Assembly (NCBI RefSeq): GCF_000820145.1 | Contig: NZ_CDBW01000012.1 | Coordinates: 21,164-85,163, forward strand | Origin: Aeromonas sobria | GTDB lineage: Bacteria; Pseudomonadota; Gammaproteobacteria; Enterobacterales; Aeromonadaceae | Direction: 5' to 3' | DNA: 64,000 bases | Shown: positions 36,684 through 45,520 of the stretch, piece by piece | Layout: the number at the start of each line of letters is the position of its first letter | Numbering within the stretch: the first letter of the stretch is position 1 | Notes under the pieces: model-generated | The model's database searches: none | Told to the model about the DNA's origin: nothing | What the model saw: the letters and a program-made list of their open reading frames with translations, nothing else | Translations under genes and position numbers: made by a program

Positions 36684-37947
36684 GTTCGGGGTCTCCTTGT
36701 TGTAAATCCCAGATCAAGCGGGCATCGAAACTCATGGCTGCGACCATGGTGATCAATACCACGCCTGCAAATGCAACGGCCGCAGGGCCAGGATAGATAG
36801 TCATCAGATTGTCGAGCCGGATCAGGCCAGCGAGGATGGCGACCACGAAGACGTCGATCATTGACCAGCGTCCGACAAATTCAGTCATACGATAAAGTTT
36901 GAGCTTGCCTAGCGGCGAGGCGGCATGGCCGCGCTGCACCATATAGCAAAGCCAGAATAGCGCCACTATTTTTACCAGCGGCACTACCACGCTGGCGAAG
37001 AAAATGACGGCTGCAATCGGGTAGGAGCCCATGGCCCACAACAGCACCACACCGCCAAGAATGGTGGAGGGACTGTCATCGCCGAGAAACACCGTATTCA
37101 TGATGGGATAGAGGTTGGCGGGTACATAAAGAATGGCGGAGGTAAACAGCAGTGCCCAGGTACGGTTGAGGCCGCCGGGTTTGCGCGCATGCAGGTGACC
37201 GCCACAGCGGGCGCAGCTATGGCAGCCCAACTCGCTCAGGGCGCCACAGATATGGCAGCCCACCAGACCCGATGCCAGCGCGCCCGCTTCAGGATCGATT
37301 TCGCGCGGCTCGGAGGGGCCGAACAGCCGCTGCCATAGCCACATCCGGTCCAGTGAGGAGATCATCTTGATCAGCAGCAGGGTGTAACCGACGAAGGCCC
37401 AGAACGACAGCCCCATCTTGATGTCGGCCATCCCCATCAGCTTGACCAGCGAGATCAGTACCCCCACCAGAAACACATCCACCATCAGCCAGGGTTTGAT
37501 CCGGCAAAGCAGGCGGCCGAGAGAGCGCAAGGCATTACTGTGGAGATCTTTATCGATACGCCACAGCACCAGCATGATGGAGCCCATGTAGACCAGCGGC
37601 AATCCGATCAGGGTCACACTGAGCACGGCGCCGAGAAACAGATAGCCCTCATCCACCAGGGTGGTGATGCTCTGTAGAAAGGTCATCTCCTGGCCGATCC
37701 CTTTGGCCGAGAAGGACATAAAGGTAAAGGCGTTGGCGAGCACGAACATGATAAGTGCAGCGAAACCATAGGCGATAGGGCGCAGCTCCTGCTGTGGCAG
37801 GTAACGACTGAGCGTGTGTCCGCAACGGGGACAGCAGCTGGCCTGGCCTACCTCGAGCGGTGTGGCCGGTATCAGCAGATCACACTCTTCGCAGGCAGTG
37901 GCATCATGGATATAGGTGGTGTGGTGTTGGTGTGAAACCGGATGCAA
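36676..37947 (-). CDS. pqiA: PqiA integral inner-membrane protein
   Basis: This polytopic inner-membrane partner of PqiB contains two zinc-ribbon-like motifs, CEECDLLI...CCPRC near the N-terminus and CHICGALSELGCHSCARC in the middle, each preceding a four-helix bundle. No ATG exists near the expected start. A TTG at 37947 after TCTGGGG gives 423 residues, close to the 417 of E. coli PqiA; the frame further upstream has no Met until 38079 and would run into the divergent promoter region. Confidence 0.9.
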   Translation of the reverse strand: MHPVSHQHHTTYIHDATACEECDLLIPATPLEVGQASCCPRCGHTLSRYLPQQELRPIAYGFAALIMFVLANAFTFMSFSAKGIGQEMTFLQSITTLVDEGYLFLGAVLSVTLIGLPLVYMGSIMLVLWRIDKDLHSNALRSLGRLLCRIKPWLMVDVFLVGVLISLVKLMGMADIKMGLSFWAFVGYTLLLIKMISSLDRMWLWQRLFGPSEPREIDPEAGALASGLVGCHICGALSELGCHSCARCGGHLHARKPGGLNRTWALLFTSAILYVPANLYPIMNTVFLGDDSPSTILGGVVLLWAMGSYPIAAVIFFASVVVPLVKIVALFWLCYMVQRGHAASPLGKLKLYRMTEFVGRWSMIDVFVVAILAGLIRLDNLMTIYPGPAAVAFAGVVLITMVAAMSFDARLIWDLQQGDPERE

Positions 37948-38122
37948 GATAAAACCCCAGATAAGGCCCGTAGAGGAGCCAGAATTGGCAATTATCGCAG
38001 TTGTACTGGTCAGCGACCAGCCCCCGGAGGCCGCTATTGCTGGTGGGAGTGAGAATGACTTTGACAAGCCAGTGGCCATTTAGCACAATCAAACGCCACT
38101 TTTTTCTGCGGGACAATAACTT

Positions 38123-38482
38123 ATGACAACTGAATCCCCAAGCTACTCCACCATTGAGCAAGCCTTTTCCCTTGGTAACGGGCAAGATTCCGCCCTTAAC
38201 TGGTTGCGTAAGAATCGCAGTCAGGTTGCCATTTTTCTGGTGAGCGGCATCAAGCTGGAAGGCACCATCAGTGGCTTTGACCAGTACAGCGTGCTGTTGA
38301 CCGATGCCCATGGTAATCAGCAGCTGGTCTACAAGGCCAAGATCTCCACCATCGCCATGCACTCTGGCCGTCCGCCGGTGAACATCCAGCGCGCCCGCAA
38401 GCCTCGTGTCTCCATGGCGCCGCGTCCCCATAGTGCCCCGGGCCGTTATGATGACAATCAGGGCGGTGGTAACAACGAGTAA
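38123..38482 (+). CDS. Divergent Hfq-like (Sm-fold) RNA-binding protein
   Basis: The 119-residue protein has a single Sm/LSm domain at about residues 20-80. Many Hfq positions are kept: Gln21-Asp22 (Q8-D9 in E. coli), Arg29 and Arg32 on the rim, VSGIKLEG with Lys44, FDQ at 52-54, and Tyr70-Lys71. The near-invariant His57 is replaced by Ala72 (VYKAKIST instead of VYKHAIST), and the loop before it is two residues longer. It has a 20-residue N-terminal extension and an Arg-rich, then Gly/Asn-rich, tail. The canonical hfq normally sits by miaA, so this is probably a paralogue. It is divergent from pqiA. Confidence 0.82.
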   Translation: MTTESPSYSTIEQAFSLGNGQDSALNWLRKNRSQVAIFLVSGIKLEGTISGFDQYSVLLTDAHGNQQLVYKAKISTIAMHSGRPPVNIQRARKPRVSMAPRPHSAPGRYDDNQGGGNNE

Positions 38483-38614
38483 TCGTCTGCCCCGACCTGC
38501 CCGTTGACGCGCCCTGCGTCAGCGGCTGACGTAACCGGCTCTCATTTTCAATCCTGTCCCGTATGGGAGCCGGTTCCGCTTATCGCCCCTTGCAGGGCGA
38601 TATCTGTTTCTGCA

Positions 38615-39205
38615 TCACTCCGTTAGCCCGATCGGCTTGCCCTCTTTGACCATACAGGTCTGCATTCCTGCGGCTTTTCCTGCCTGTACCCCGATGCCGG
38701 TATCTTCAAACACCAGACAGCCTGACGGCGCGACCCCCAGCTTGCTGGCGACCAGCAGGAAGGTATCCGGATTGGGTTTGTGCAGTTCCACGTCGTCAGC
38801 AGTGACGACGACGGAGAAGTAGCGATCCAGCCCGGTGTTGCGCAGCACCGCTTCGGCGTTGACGCGGGGCGAGCCGGTGCCGATCCCCATCGGGATAACG
38901 CCGTGATAGCGCTCGACCAGTGCCTGCATGGCCGGGAAGACGGTGGCCTTGTGCAGGTTGGCGACATAGTGCTCGGTTTTGCAGCGGGTTACGGCGAGTG
39001 GATCGAGGGGGAGCTGTTGCTCTTGCGCGACCAGCAGGGCGATCTTGCGGCTCGGCATGCCGCCCAGTTCATAGAACCAGTCGGCATCGAAGTGAAAGCC
39101 AAACTCGCGGGCGGCATGCTCCCAGGCGGCGAGGTGCAGTGGCATGGAGTCGACCAGGGTGCCATCAAGGTCAAAGACCAGGCCTTGGAATCCGGAAAGG
39201 GTCAT
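38615..39205 (-). CDS. HAD-superfamily phosphatase, YqaB/beta-phosphoglucomutase-like
   Basis: This 196-residue HAD hydrolase has motif I FDLDGTLVDSMP, a helical cap, motif II GIGTGSPR, the Lys in DDVELHKPNPDTF and motif IV VFEDTGIGVQAGKAAGM. It most resembles YqaB, a sugar-phosphate phosphatase active on fructose 1-phosphate. Substrate specificity cannot be fixed by eye. It is followed downstream by a GC-rich gap of about 130 bp before the convergent Hfq-like gene. Confidence 0.85.
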   Translation of the reverse strand: MTLSGFQGLVFDLDGTLVDSMPLHLAAWEHAAREFGFHFDADWFYELGGMPSRKIALLVAQEQQLPLDPLAVTRCKTEHYVANLHKATVFPAMQALVERYHGVIPMGIGTGSPRVNAEAVLRNTGLDRYFSVVVTADDVELHKPNPDTFLLVASKLGVAPSGCLVFEDTGIGVQAGKAAGMQTCMVKEGKPIGLTE

Positions 39206-39271
39206 GGTGCGGAGTCTGTCTTGGAAATAAGGGGGCCCATTTTAGCCAGTGACTCCCCGGCTTGCCATCAC

Positions 39272-40375
39272 CTAACGGGTGAGAAACGCTTGCCCCCACA
39301 TTTGCGCTTGAAAATAGACAGGGGTGAGCTTGGCAGGAGCGAGTTGGTATTTGGGGGCAAGTTGCTCCAGCAGGGCCCAGTTGCCCTGTTCATAAGTGCT
39401 GGCTAGCTGGAACAGGTGAAACAGTGGCCCTTCGTGCAATTCGATGGCCCGCTTCACACTTTTTGGCAAGTGAGCCATCAGCGGCTCCGACAGCATGGAG
39501 CCGTCGAGCACCAGCCCCACCAGAAAGGCCCAGCTCGCCTCGGCTTTGCCCTGCGAGGTGAGGGCAATCAGCTCACAGAAACGGGCGCGGGCAATGGCGA
39601 TCCGGGTGCAGGCCTCTGGCATATGCTGGCTCATTTTGGCCAGACCATTGATCAGCACAAACTTGCGGATCTCCTGCTCCCCCAGATAGGAGAGGGCGCG
39701 GGACACCGAGGTGATGGGGCTGGCGTGATCAAAACCGGGGGAGTTGACATAGGTGATCAACTGACCGGGCAGCGAGGTGTCTTGCTCGAGCAAGCGAGCC
39801 ACTTGGGAAAAAGAGAACTCCTCGTGGCAGATAAGCTGGAGGATCTGCTGCACCAGCACCATGTCGGGTTTGTTTGCTCGCTGGTTAACCAGTTCGGGGC
39901 GAGCGAGAAAGCCACCGGCAAAGAAGTCGACACCGCTCTCTCTGAGGGGGAGAAAGTCAGCCCAGGTTTCGATATTGAGCGCCATCCGCTTGTGTTCGGT
40001 GGGTTGGCAGATCCCCTCTTCTCCCATCCAGAACACCAGCATGCGACTGGCACCGAGCCAGCGTGGATCCCGGTTGGCACCGTGCACCGCCAGTCGGCGT
40101 CGGCTGTCGCGCCACTGTTCCAGCACCGGAAACGAGCTGGGTAGCCGTTCGCTCGACGCCTCAACCAGCGGGATCGCATCCTGATCCAGCAGCAGGGGGC
40201 GCTGTTCATCGAGTTGTTCGTGAGTGAACGGCACCAGATATTGACGCCCCTGCGCCAGCAGGCGGCAATGTTGCGCCAGTGAAGGCCATTCGGCCGGTGA
40301 GCTGAGCTGATAGTCGATGCCGTAGGCCACCAGAGCCAGGCGACGATTGAAGATGGGGTAACGACGCAACAGCAT
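39272..40375 (-). CDS. HDOD protein with degenerate EAL-like N-terminus (YuxH type)
   Basis: The 367-residue protein starts with RRYPIFNRRLALVAYGIDYQ, aligning with the first strand of EAL proteins, but the catalytic ELL is GID, so phosphodiesterase activity is unlikely. The C-terminal HDOD domain (about 165-340) contains LLEQDTSLPGQLITYVNSPGF and SPITSVSRALSYLGEQEIRKFVLI. Such proteins are signalling scaffolds rather than enzymes. It starts 4 bp after the stop of the GAF-GGDEF gene, so the two are in one operon. Confidence 0.85.
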   Translation of the reverse strand: MLLRRYPIFNRRLALVAYGIDYQLSSPAEWPSLAQHCRLLAQGRQYLVPFTHEQLDEQRPLLLDQDAIPLVEASSERLPSSFPVLEQWRDSRRRLAVHGANRDPRWLGASRMLVFWMGEEGICQPTEHKRMALNIETWADFLPLRESGVDFFAGGFLARPELVNQRANKPDMVLVQQILQLICHEEFSFSQVARLLEQDTSLPGQLITYVNSPGFDHASPITSVSRALSYLGEQEIRKFVLINGLAKMSQHMPEACTRIAIARARFCELIALTSQGKAEASWAFLVGLVLDGSMLSEPLMAHLPKSVKRAIELHEGPLFHLFQLASTYEQGNWALLEQLAPKYQLAPAKLTPVYFQAQMWGQAFLTR

Positions 40376-40379
40376 GGGA

Positions 40380-42032
40380 TCACCGATAGGCCAGAGTGCG
40401 TGCCCTCCCTTGTGCTTTGGCGTGGTAGAGCGCCTGGTCCGCTTGCTCGATCAGGGTCTGCCATGCCTCGTGCCGGGAGGGAACCAGATAGCTAAAGCCT
40501 ATGCTAACGGTAATGAAATCAGCAACCCGCGAGGCGGGGTGAGGCAGTTTTAATTGAGCCAGTTCGCTATGGATCAGTGCCGCCAGCTGCTCGGCTTCAC
40601 CGGGCTGGGGCGCGCACAGCAGGATGACGAACTCTTCCCCGCCGTAACGGGCGACCAGATTGGTGCAGCGTCGTTCCGCATCCCGTAGTACCTGGGCCAC
40701 CTGTTGCAGGCAGAGATCCCCTTTGGCGTGGCCGAAGTGGTCGTTGTAGGCCTTGAATTGGTCGACATCGATCATCAGTACCGCCAGCGGGTTCTGGGTG
40801 CGCCTTGCCCACTCCCACTCCCGTTGCATGGTGATGTTCCACTGGCGGCGGTTGGCGATGCCGGTGAGGGGATCTTCCAGCGAGAGCAGGGATAGGCGGT
40901 GGTTAGCCTCTTCCAGCGCCCGGTTGGTATTGGCCAGTTGTATGGTGCGCTCGGTGACTCTCGCTTCCAGCTGGTGATTGAGCTGCTCCAACTGATCCTG
41001 GGTGCGCTGGCGGATCAACAGTTGTGACAACATGGCGGCGTACTGTTTGAATATCTCGCTCTGATAGGCTTTGAGTGGTCGGTGCCACAATAGATTGTCG
41101 GCGGCAATCCAACCGATGGGGGTAGCGCCATCCCACAGCGATACCATGGCGTTCCAGCCACGTCCCACCTGCTGCTGTTCGTAGTAGAGGGGGGCATCTT
41201 CCAGTACCAGTACGTAGTCTTTGCGCTTTAGTGCCTCCTGCACGGTGGGATGCTCCGGGATGGGGCTGATGAACGCATGTTCGTCGACCAGCTCACCCTC
41301 TTCGCTAGTGCCCCAGGTGCCGTGCATGGTCTTGCCGTCGGGCGCGATCAGGAAGATGGCGACCCGGTCAAACTGCAGCTCCTGCCGCGCCAACAGCACA
41401 GCATCCCGCAGCAGCTGGTTTTCGCTGCGGCTACGGGAGAGGGTGATACAGACCATGTGCAGTGCTTGCAGCATGTTGAGGAAGGAGCCTTGCAGCGCCT
41501 GGCTCTGCACCAGATCGGTCTGGGTATGCTGACGTTGCACCCGCTCCTGGTCCACCTGACTGGAGAGCAGGTGGTTGCTCAGTTCTGCGGTCAGATAGTG
41601 GATAAGGAGCTGGATCCCTTGGTGCTGACGGGAGGAGAGGCGGTCGATGCGGCGGTGGGTCTCCAGATAGATGACCCCTTCCAGCCTCAGGTGCCGTTTG
41701 AGGGGAAAGCAGGCACGTAGCCTGGGCTGAACTGATATGGCGTTTTTGTCTGAATTTGATGGCTGGTGGATCTGCTCGATCACCAGCTGTCCCTTGTCTA
41801 GAGCCTGGTCGATCAGGTGGTGGGGCAGGGGTAATTGCGCGAGATGGGCAAGATCCAGGGTGGTCAGCCCCTGATCCAGCTGAAAGCTGTAGAGCTGGGG
41901 CTCGGGGGTTTTTAGCCACAGATAGAGGCATTCGGCATCGGTTTTTTCATGAATGGTGGCGAGGCTCACTTCGCACAGTTGGGCGAAGTTGCTGAAGTGT
42001 TCCGGATCCCATGCCTGCATACCAATGTCCAT
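40380..42032 (-). CDS. GAF-GGDEF diguanylate cyclase
   Basis: This 550-residue cytoplasmic protein has an N-terminal region of about 180 residues of uncertain fold, a GAF domain (roughly 190-340; FDRVAIFLIAPDGKTMHGTWG), a coiled coil (about 345-385) and a C-terminal GGDEF domain: DPLTGIANRRQWN, MIDVDQFKAYNDHFGHAKGD, and active site ARYGGEEFVILL. It should synthesise c-di-GMP in response to a GAF ligand. It is co-transcribed with the degenerate EAL-HDOD protein, suggesting that protein is its partner or effector. Confidence 0.9.
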   Translation of the reverse strand: MDIGMQAWDPEHFSNFAQLCEVSLATIHEKTDAECLYLWLKTPEPQLYSFQLDQGLTTLDLAHLAQLPLPHHLIDQALDKGQLVIEQIHQPSNSDKNAISVQPRLRACFPLKRHLRLEGVIYLETHRRIDRLSSRQHQGIQLLIHYLTAELSNHLLSSQVDQERVQRQHTQTDLVQSQALQGSFLNMLQALHMVCITLSRSRSENQLLRDAVLLARQELQFDRVAIFLIAPDGKTMHGTWGTSEEGELVDEHAFISPIPEHPTVQEALKRKDYVLVLEDAPLYYEQQQVGRGWNAMVSLWDGATPIGWIAADNLLWHRPLKAYQSEIFKQYAAMLSQLLIRQRTQDQLEQLNHQLEARVTERTIQLANTNRALEEANHRLSLLSLEDPLTGIANRRQWNITMQREWEWARRTQNPLAVLMIDVDQFKAYNDHFGHAKGDLCLQQVAQVLRDAERRCTNLVARYGGEEFVILLCAPQPGEAEQLAALIHSELAQLKLPHPASRVADFITVSIGFSYLVPSRHEAWQTLIEQADQALYHAKAQGRARTLAYR

Positions 42033-42224
42033 ATCCTTTGGGTTGTGCCCAAACGAGTATAAACTTCTTTTTTGTTGATTAAAATGTCAGAAAGGAGAGG
42101 TGGCGCACATAACGGTTGCTTTCAGCGCTGTTGGTGGAAACATTCACTGCATTTTCTGCCAATCGTGGCGAGAACTGTGCGCTGTAGCGGTGTGTATGGC
42201 AGCTTGCAGGGCAGGATGCGGGGC

Positions 42225-42256
42225 AAAAAAGAGAGCCCGCACGATGGCGGGCTCTC
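42225..42256 (-). terminator. Terminator after rnb
   Basis: Arms GAGAGCCCGC/GCGGGCTCTC with a 6-nt loop; on the minus strand the stem is followed by TTTTTT. Confidence 0.87.
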
Positions 42257-42282
42257 GGGCAGATCTGATTACTCTGCGCGGC

Positions 42283-44319
42283 TTATTCTGCCTTGGGGGC
42301 AGCATCCGCTGGCGTTTCACTGCTATCGGCCGGTGCGCTCTCGGCAACCGGTGCTTCCGGTGCTGGGCCCGGTACCAGCGCGACTGCCGGTTTGGCGATG
42401 AGGGAGCGGGTCTCTTCCACCGCTTCACTCAGCTTGACCTCGATAACCTGACCAAGCTCGTAGATCACCTCGGTCTTGTCGAGATAGACGCGGCCGTTGT
42501 CCCAGTTGCACTCCAGCCGATCCTTGTTGTCGAGGATGTGGCGGGCAGGCATGAACACCACGGCACCGTTCTCCTGCAGACGCAGCTTGAGACCGGCCCG
42601 CATCACGTCGATGATCTCGGCGTTGAACAGCTGATCGGTGCCGGCGGCAGCCTTGAGGTAACGGACATAGAGCCAGTCGCCGATATCGCGCTCGACCCTG
42701 CGGTGCAGGCGGCGGCATTCGGTCAGGTGCTCGGTCAGCTCTTCGCTTGGGCGCTCACCCGGCGTCTTGCCAGCGATGACTGCCTTGAGCAGGCGATGGT
42801 TGACCATGTCGCCGTATTTACGGATCGGTGAGGTCCAGGTGGCGTAGGCATCCAGACCCAGACCGTAGTGAGCACCCGGCTCGGCGGACATCAGCGCATA
42901 GCTCTGGAAGCGGCGGATCTTGCCATCCAGCCAGCGGGTGTCGAGGTTGTCGATCCAGCGGCGCAGGGCACAGAAACCGGAGAGGCTGGCGATCTCGTCG
43001 CGCTCGAACGGGGCTTCGGCGGTTTGCAGCAGTTCGATGGCGCCATCGAGGGACTCTTCATCGAAACCGGTGTGGACGTTGAAGATACCGTAACCGACGC
43101 TCTTGCCCAGCACACGACCGGCACAGATGTTGGCCGCGATCATCGACTCTTCGATCATCCGGTTGGCGATGCGGCGTGGCTCAACGTGGATGGCCAGCAC
43201 TTCACCATTCTCGCCCAGCTCGAAGTCATAGTCGGGACGATCCGGGAACACCAGCGCGTGCTCGGTGCGCCAGGCGATACGCGCCTCGGTCATGGCTTTC
43301 ATCAGCGGCAGCTGAGCCATTACGCCAGCGTCGATGGTCAGTTCTTTGCCATGCTCGGCCCAGTCGGAGACCTCGTCATAGTTGAGACGGGCATGGGAGA
43401 CGATGCGGGCAGCGAAGAATTCGGTATCTTCCAGCAGCAGGCCATCTTCGGCGATCAGCAGGCGGGCGCAGAGTGTATTGCGCTCCTCACCCTCTTTCAG
43501 GGAGCAGAGCTCGTCGGAGAGGGTGCGCGGGATCATCGGTACGTTGCGGCCCGGCATATAGACGGTGAAGGCGCGCTTGGCGGCTTCTTTGTCCAGCTCA
43601 CTACCTTCAGCAACATAGGCGGTCGGGTCGGCGATAGCGACCAGCAGCTCCCAGCCGTTGTCGAGTTTACGGATCGACAAGGCGTCATCCATATCCTTGG
43701 TCTTGGCGCCGTCGATAGTGAAGAAAGGCACATCAGTCAGGTCGGTGCGGGGCAGCTCCTGCTCTTCGATCACCTTCCACTCGGGCAGATCTGCTGGTTC
43801 AATTTGAGCCAGATTGTGGCGCGCCAGCACCACCCACCAGGGCACGTTGTGATCTTCTTCGGCGGAAATTTTCTCAATGATTTCGGCCGAAAAGTTGCCG
43901 TCACTCAGGGCATGACGCTTGAGGGTGGCAACCACCCAGTCCCCTTCCTTGAACTCTTTCTCATCCATGCCCTTCTTGGCGCGGGCCTTGATGGCATCCT
44001 TGATAAGCGGGTGATCAGCGACCACGTTGAGGCGGTCACGGAACAGCTTGACCCGGGCCACAAAACGGGTGACCGACTGCTCCAGCAGGGTATCCGGCTC
44101 AGCTACTTCCTTGTCTTTTTCAGTGCGGATCAGGGCGCTCACCCGGTCTCCGTGCATCACCTTTTTCATGTAGGGAGGCGGGACGAAATAGCTGGTTTTC
44201 TCATCGACCTCCAGAAAGCCGAAGCCCCGATCCGAGGCGCGGATCACACCCTCTTTCTTGGGGATATTTTCGCGGATTTGTTGCTTGAGCTGGGCCAGCA
44301 GCGGATTGTCTTGGAACAT
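42283..44319 (-). CDS. rnb: Exoribonuclease II
   Basis: This 3'-to-5' hydrolytic RNase acts on unstructured RNA and the main mRNA decay pathway. The 678 residues contain N-terminal cold-shock domains, the RNB domain with the catalytic Asp cluster DGAKTKDMDDALS (about residue 200), and an S1 domain. A ~45-residue Ala/Pro/Glu-rich C-terminal tail (VALVPGPAPEAPVAESAPAD) extends beyond the E. coli protein and looks disordered. Confidence 0.95.
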   Translation of the reverse strand: MFQDNPLLAQLKQQIRENIPKKEGVIRASDRGFGFLEVDEKTSYFVPPPYMKKVMHGDRVSALIRTEKDKEVAEPDTLLEQSVTRFVARVKLFRDRLNVVADHPLIKDAIKARAKKGMDEKEFKEGDWVVATLKRHALSDGNFSAEIIEKISAEEDHNVPWWVVLARHNLAQIEPADLPEWKVIEEQELPRTDLTDVPFFTIDGAKTKDMDDALSIRKLDNGWELLVAIADPTAYVAEGSELDKEAAKRAFTVYMPGRNVPMIPRTLSDELCSLKEGEERNTLCARLLIAEDGLLLEDTEFFAARIVSHARLNYDEVSDWAEHGKELTIDAGVMAQLPLMKAMTEARIAWRTEHALVFPDRPDYDFELGENGEVLAIHVEPRRIANRMIEESMIAANICAGRVLGKSVGYGIFNVHTGFDEESLDGAIELLQTAEAPFERDEIASLSGFCALRRWIDNLDTRWLDGKIRRFQSYALMSAEPGAHYGLGLDAYATWTSPIRKYGDMVNHRLLKAVIAGKTPGERPSEELTEHLTECRRLHRRVERDIGDWLYVRYLKAAAGTDQLFNAEIIDVMRAGLKLRLQENGAVVFMPARHILDNKDRLECNWDNGRVYLDKTEVIYELGQVIEVKLSEAVEETRSLIAKPAVALVPGPAPEAPVAESAPADSSETPADAAPKAE

Positions 44320-44419
44320 AAGTGAGGAACCTGAAGTGGATAACCTGGGTGGAGACCTGATGAAGGATCGCCCAGCACTATACGTTTTTAGCCCTCCAAA
44401 GCCAAGGCGAATGGCCTGC

Positions 44420-45319
44420 TCAGCGTGGTTTCAACTGTGAACGGGCGTGGTCGATCAAGCCAAGTGACAACTGCTTGTGAATGCCTTTTTCCAGCACCCA
44501 GCGGTGCCAGTAGAGCCGTTCCGTCAGAACATGGTCGGGACTGAGGTTGACCAGCGAACCGGCGGCCAGCTGGCCTCTGATCTGCAATTCGGGGATCAGG
44601 CAGTAGGCCAGTCCCTGCTCGGCCATGGCGACGAAGGCTTCCGACGAATGGACGGTATGGCAGGGATAACCGCCTGGCTCCAGCCCGAAGTGTTCACGCA
44701 TAAAGCTGATATGCATATCATCGCGCTGATCGAATGCCACCGCCGGTGCCTTGGCCAGCGCCTCCCGGGTCATGCCGTGAGGAAAGTGGCGAGCCACAAA
44801 GGCAGGGCTGGCGGTGAGCAGGTAGTGCATCTCGCCCAGCTCGTCGACACAGCAACCGGCTAAGGGGTGGGCATGTAGGCTGACTGCGCCGAAGGCTTGC
44901 CCTTCCCGCACTTTGTCGAGGGTGCGATTTTCGTCATCGACCAGCAGGTTCAGTTCGATAGGGTGCTGCTCCAGCAGCGGAGCGATGGCGGGCAAAAACC
45001 AGGTAGCCAAGCTGTCGGCGTTGACGGCGATGCTGATCCGGATCGGCCCCTGCGGCTCGACAGGGGCCAGCTCGCCAGCCAGTTCGAGCTCCAGCTGATG
45101 CACCTGACGGTAGTGGGCCAGCAGTTTCTGGCCGAGCGGTGTGGCCTGTAATGGCTGGCTGCGAATAAGCAGCGGCTCGGCAAACTGCTGCTCCAGCTGC
45201 TTGATCCGCTGGGAGATGGCCGACTGGGTGATATGCAGTGACCTGGCCGCGCGATCGAAGTTTTGCTCCTGCAGCACTGCATCCAGCGCGCGCAGCAGTT
45301 TGTAGTCCAACTCTTTCAT
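44420..45319 (-). CDS. argP: LysR-type regulator ArgP (IciA)
   Basis: The 299-residue LysR protein has an N-terminal helix-turn-helix (ALDAVLQEQNFDRAARSLHITQSAISQRI, shown in parts) and an effector domain with ISIAVNADSLATWFLPA. In E. coli ArgP activates the arginine exporter gene argO, sensing Arg and Lys. Here argO is 1.9 kb away, separated by the ahyI/ahyR quorum-sensing pair. A homologue of iciA downstream of ahyI is a known feature of Aeromonas. Confidence 0.92.
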   Translation of the reverse strand: MKELDYKLLRALDAVLQEQNFDRAARSLHITQSAISQRIKQLEQQFAEPLLIRSQPLQATPLGQKLLAHYRQVHQLELELAGELAPVEPQGPIRISIAVNADSLATWFLPAIAPLLEQHPIELNLLVDDENRTLDKVREGQAFGAVSLHAHPLAGCCVDELGEMHYLLTASPAFVARHFPHGMTREALAKAPAVAFDQRDDMHISFMREHFGLEPGGYPCHTVHSSEAFVAMAEQGLAYCLIPELQIRGQLAAGSLVNLSPDHVLTERLYWHRWVLEKGIHKQLSLGLIDHARSQLKPR

Positions 45320-45490
45320 CGTCTCTTCTCCCGTTGCATCAGGGCCGACTCTACGTCAGTCGGCAGGGGACAACAATGGGCGGCGGAAGGGGCGTTGTGC
45401 TGTGATTTTTGACAGTAGTAGTCATGCCGTTGAGGGGGGATACTGCCAAATGCCGCAAGGGGTAGCCCTGCGGGATCGTAGCGATATATT

Positions 45491-45520
45491 TATCCCGGGT
45501 CGGTTTGCCCGGGATTTTTT
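45491..45520 (+). terminator. Plus-strand terminator-like hairpin between argP and ahyI
   Basis: Arms ATCCCGGG/CCCGGGAT with loop TCGGTTTG are followed by TTTTTT on the plus strand, immediately against the ahyI stop codon. On the minus strand the tail is AAATAT, a poor terminator for ahyI. No plus-strand gene is annotated upstream of it. Confidence 0.7.

Noticed and set aside
42072..42401. Plus-strand frame upstream of and across the rnb terminator
   Set aside because: No ribosome binding site, low-complexity basic composition, and it runs through the rnb terminator and 3' coding end.
42868..44325. A 485-codon open frame antisense to rnb
   Set aside because: It is a shadow of the RNase II coding sequence, whose RNB catalytic cluster is unambiguous.
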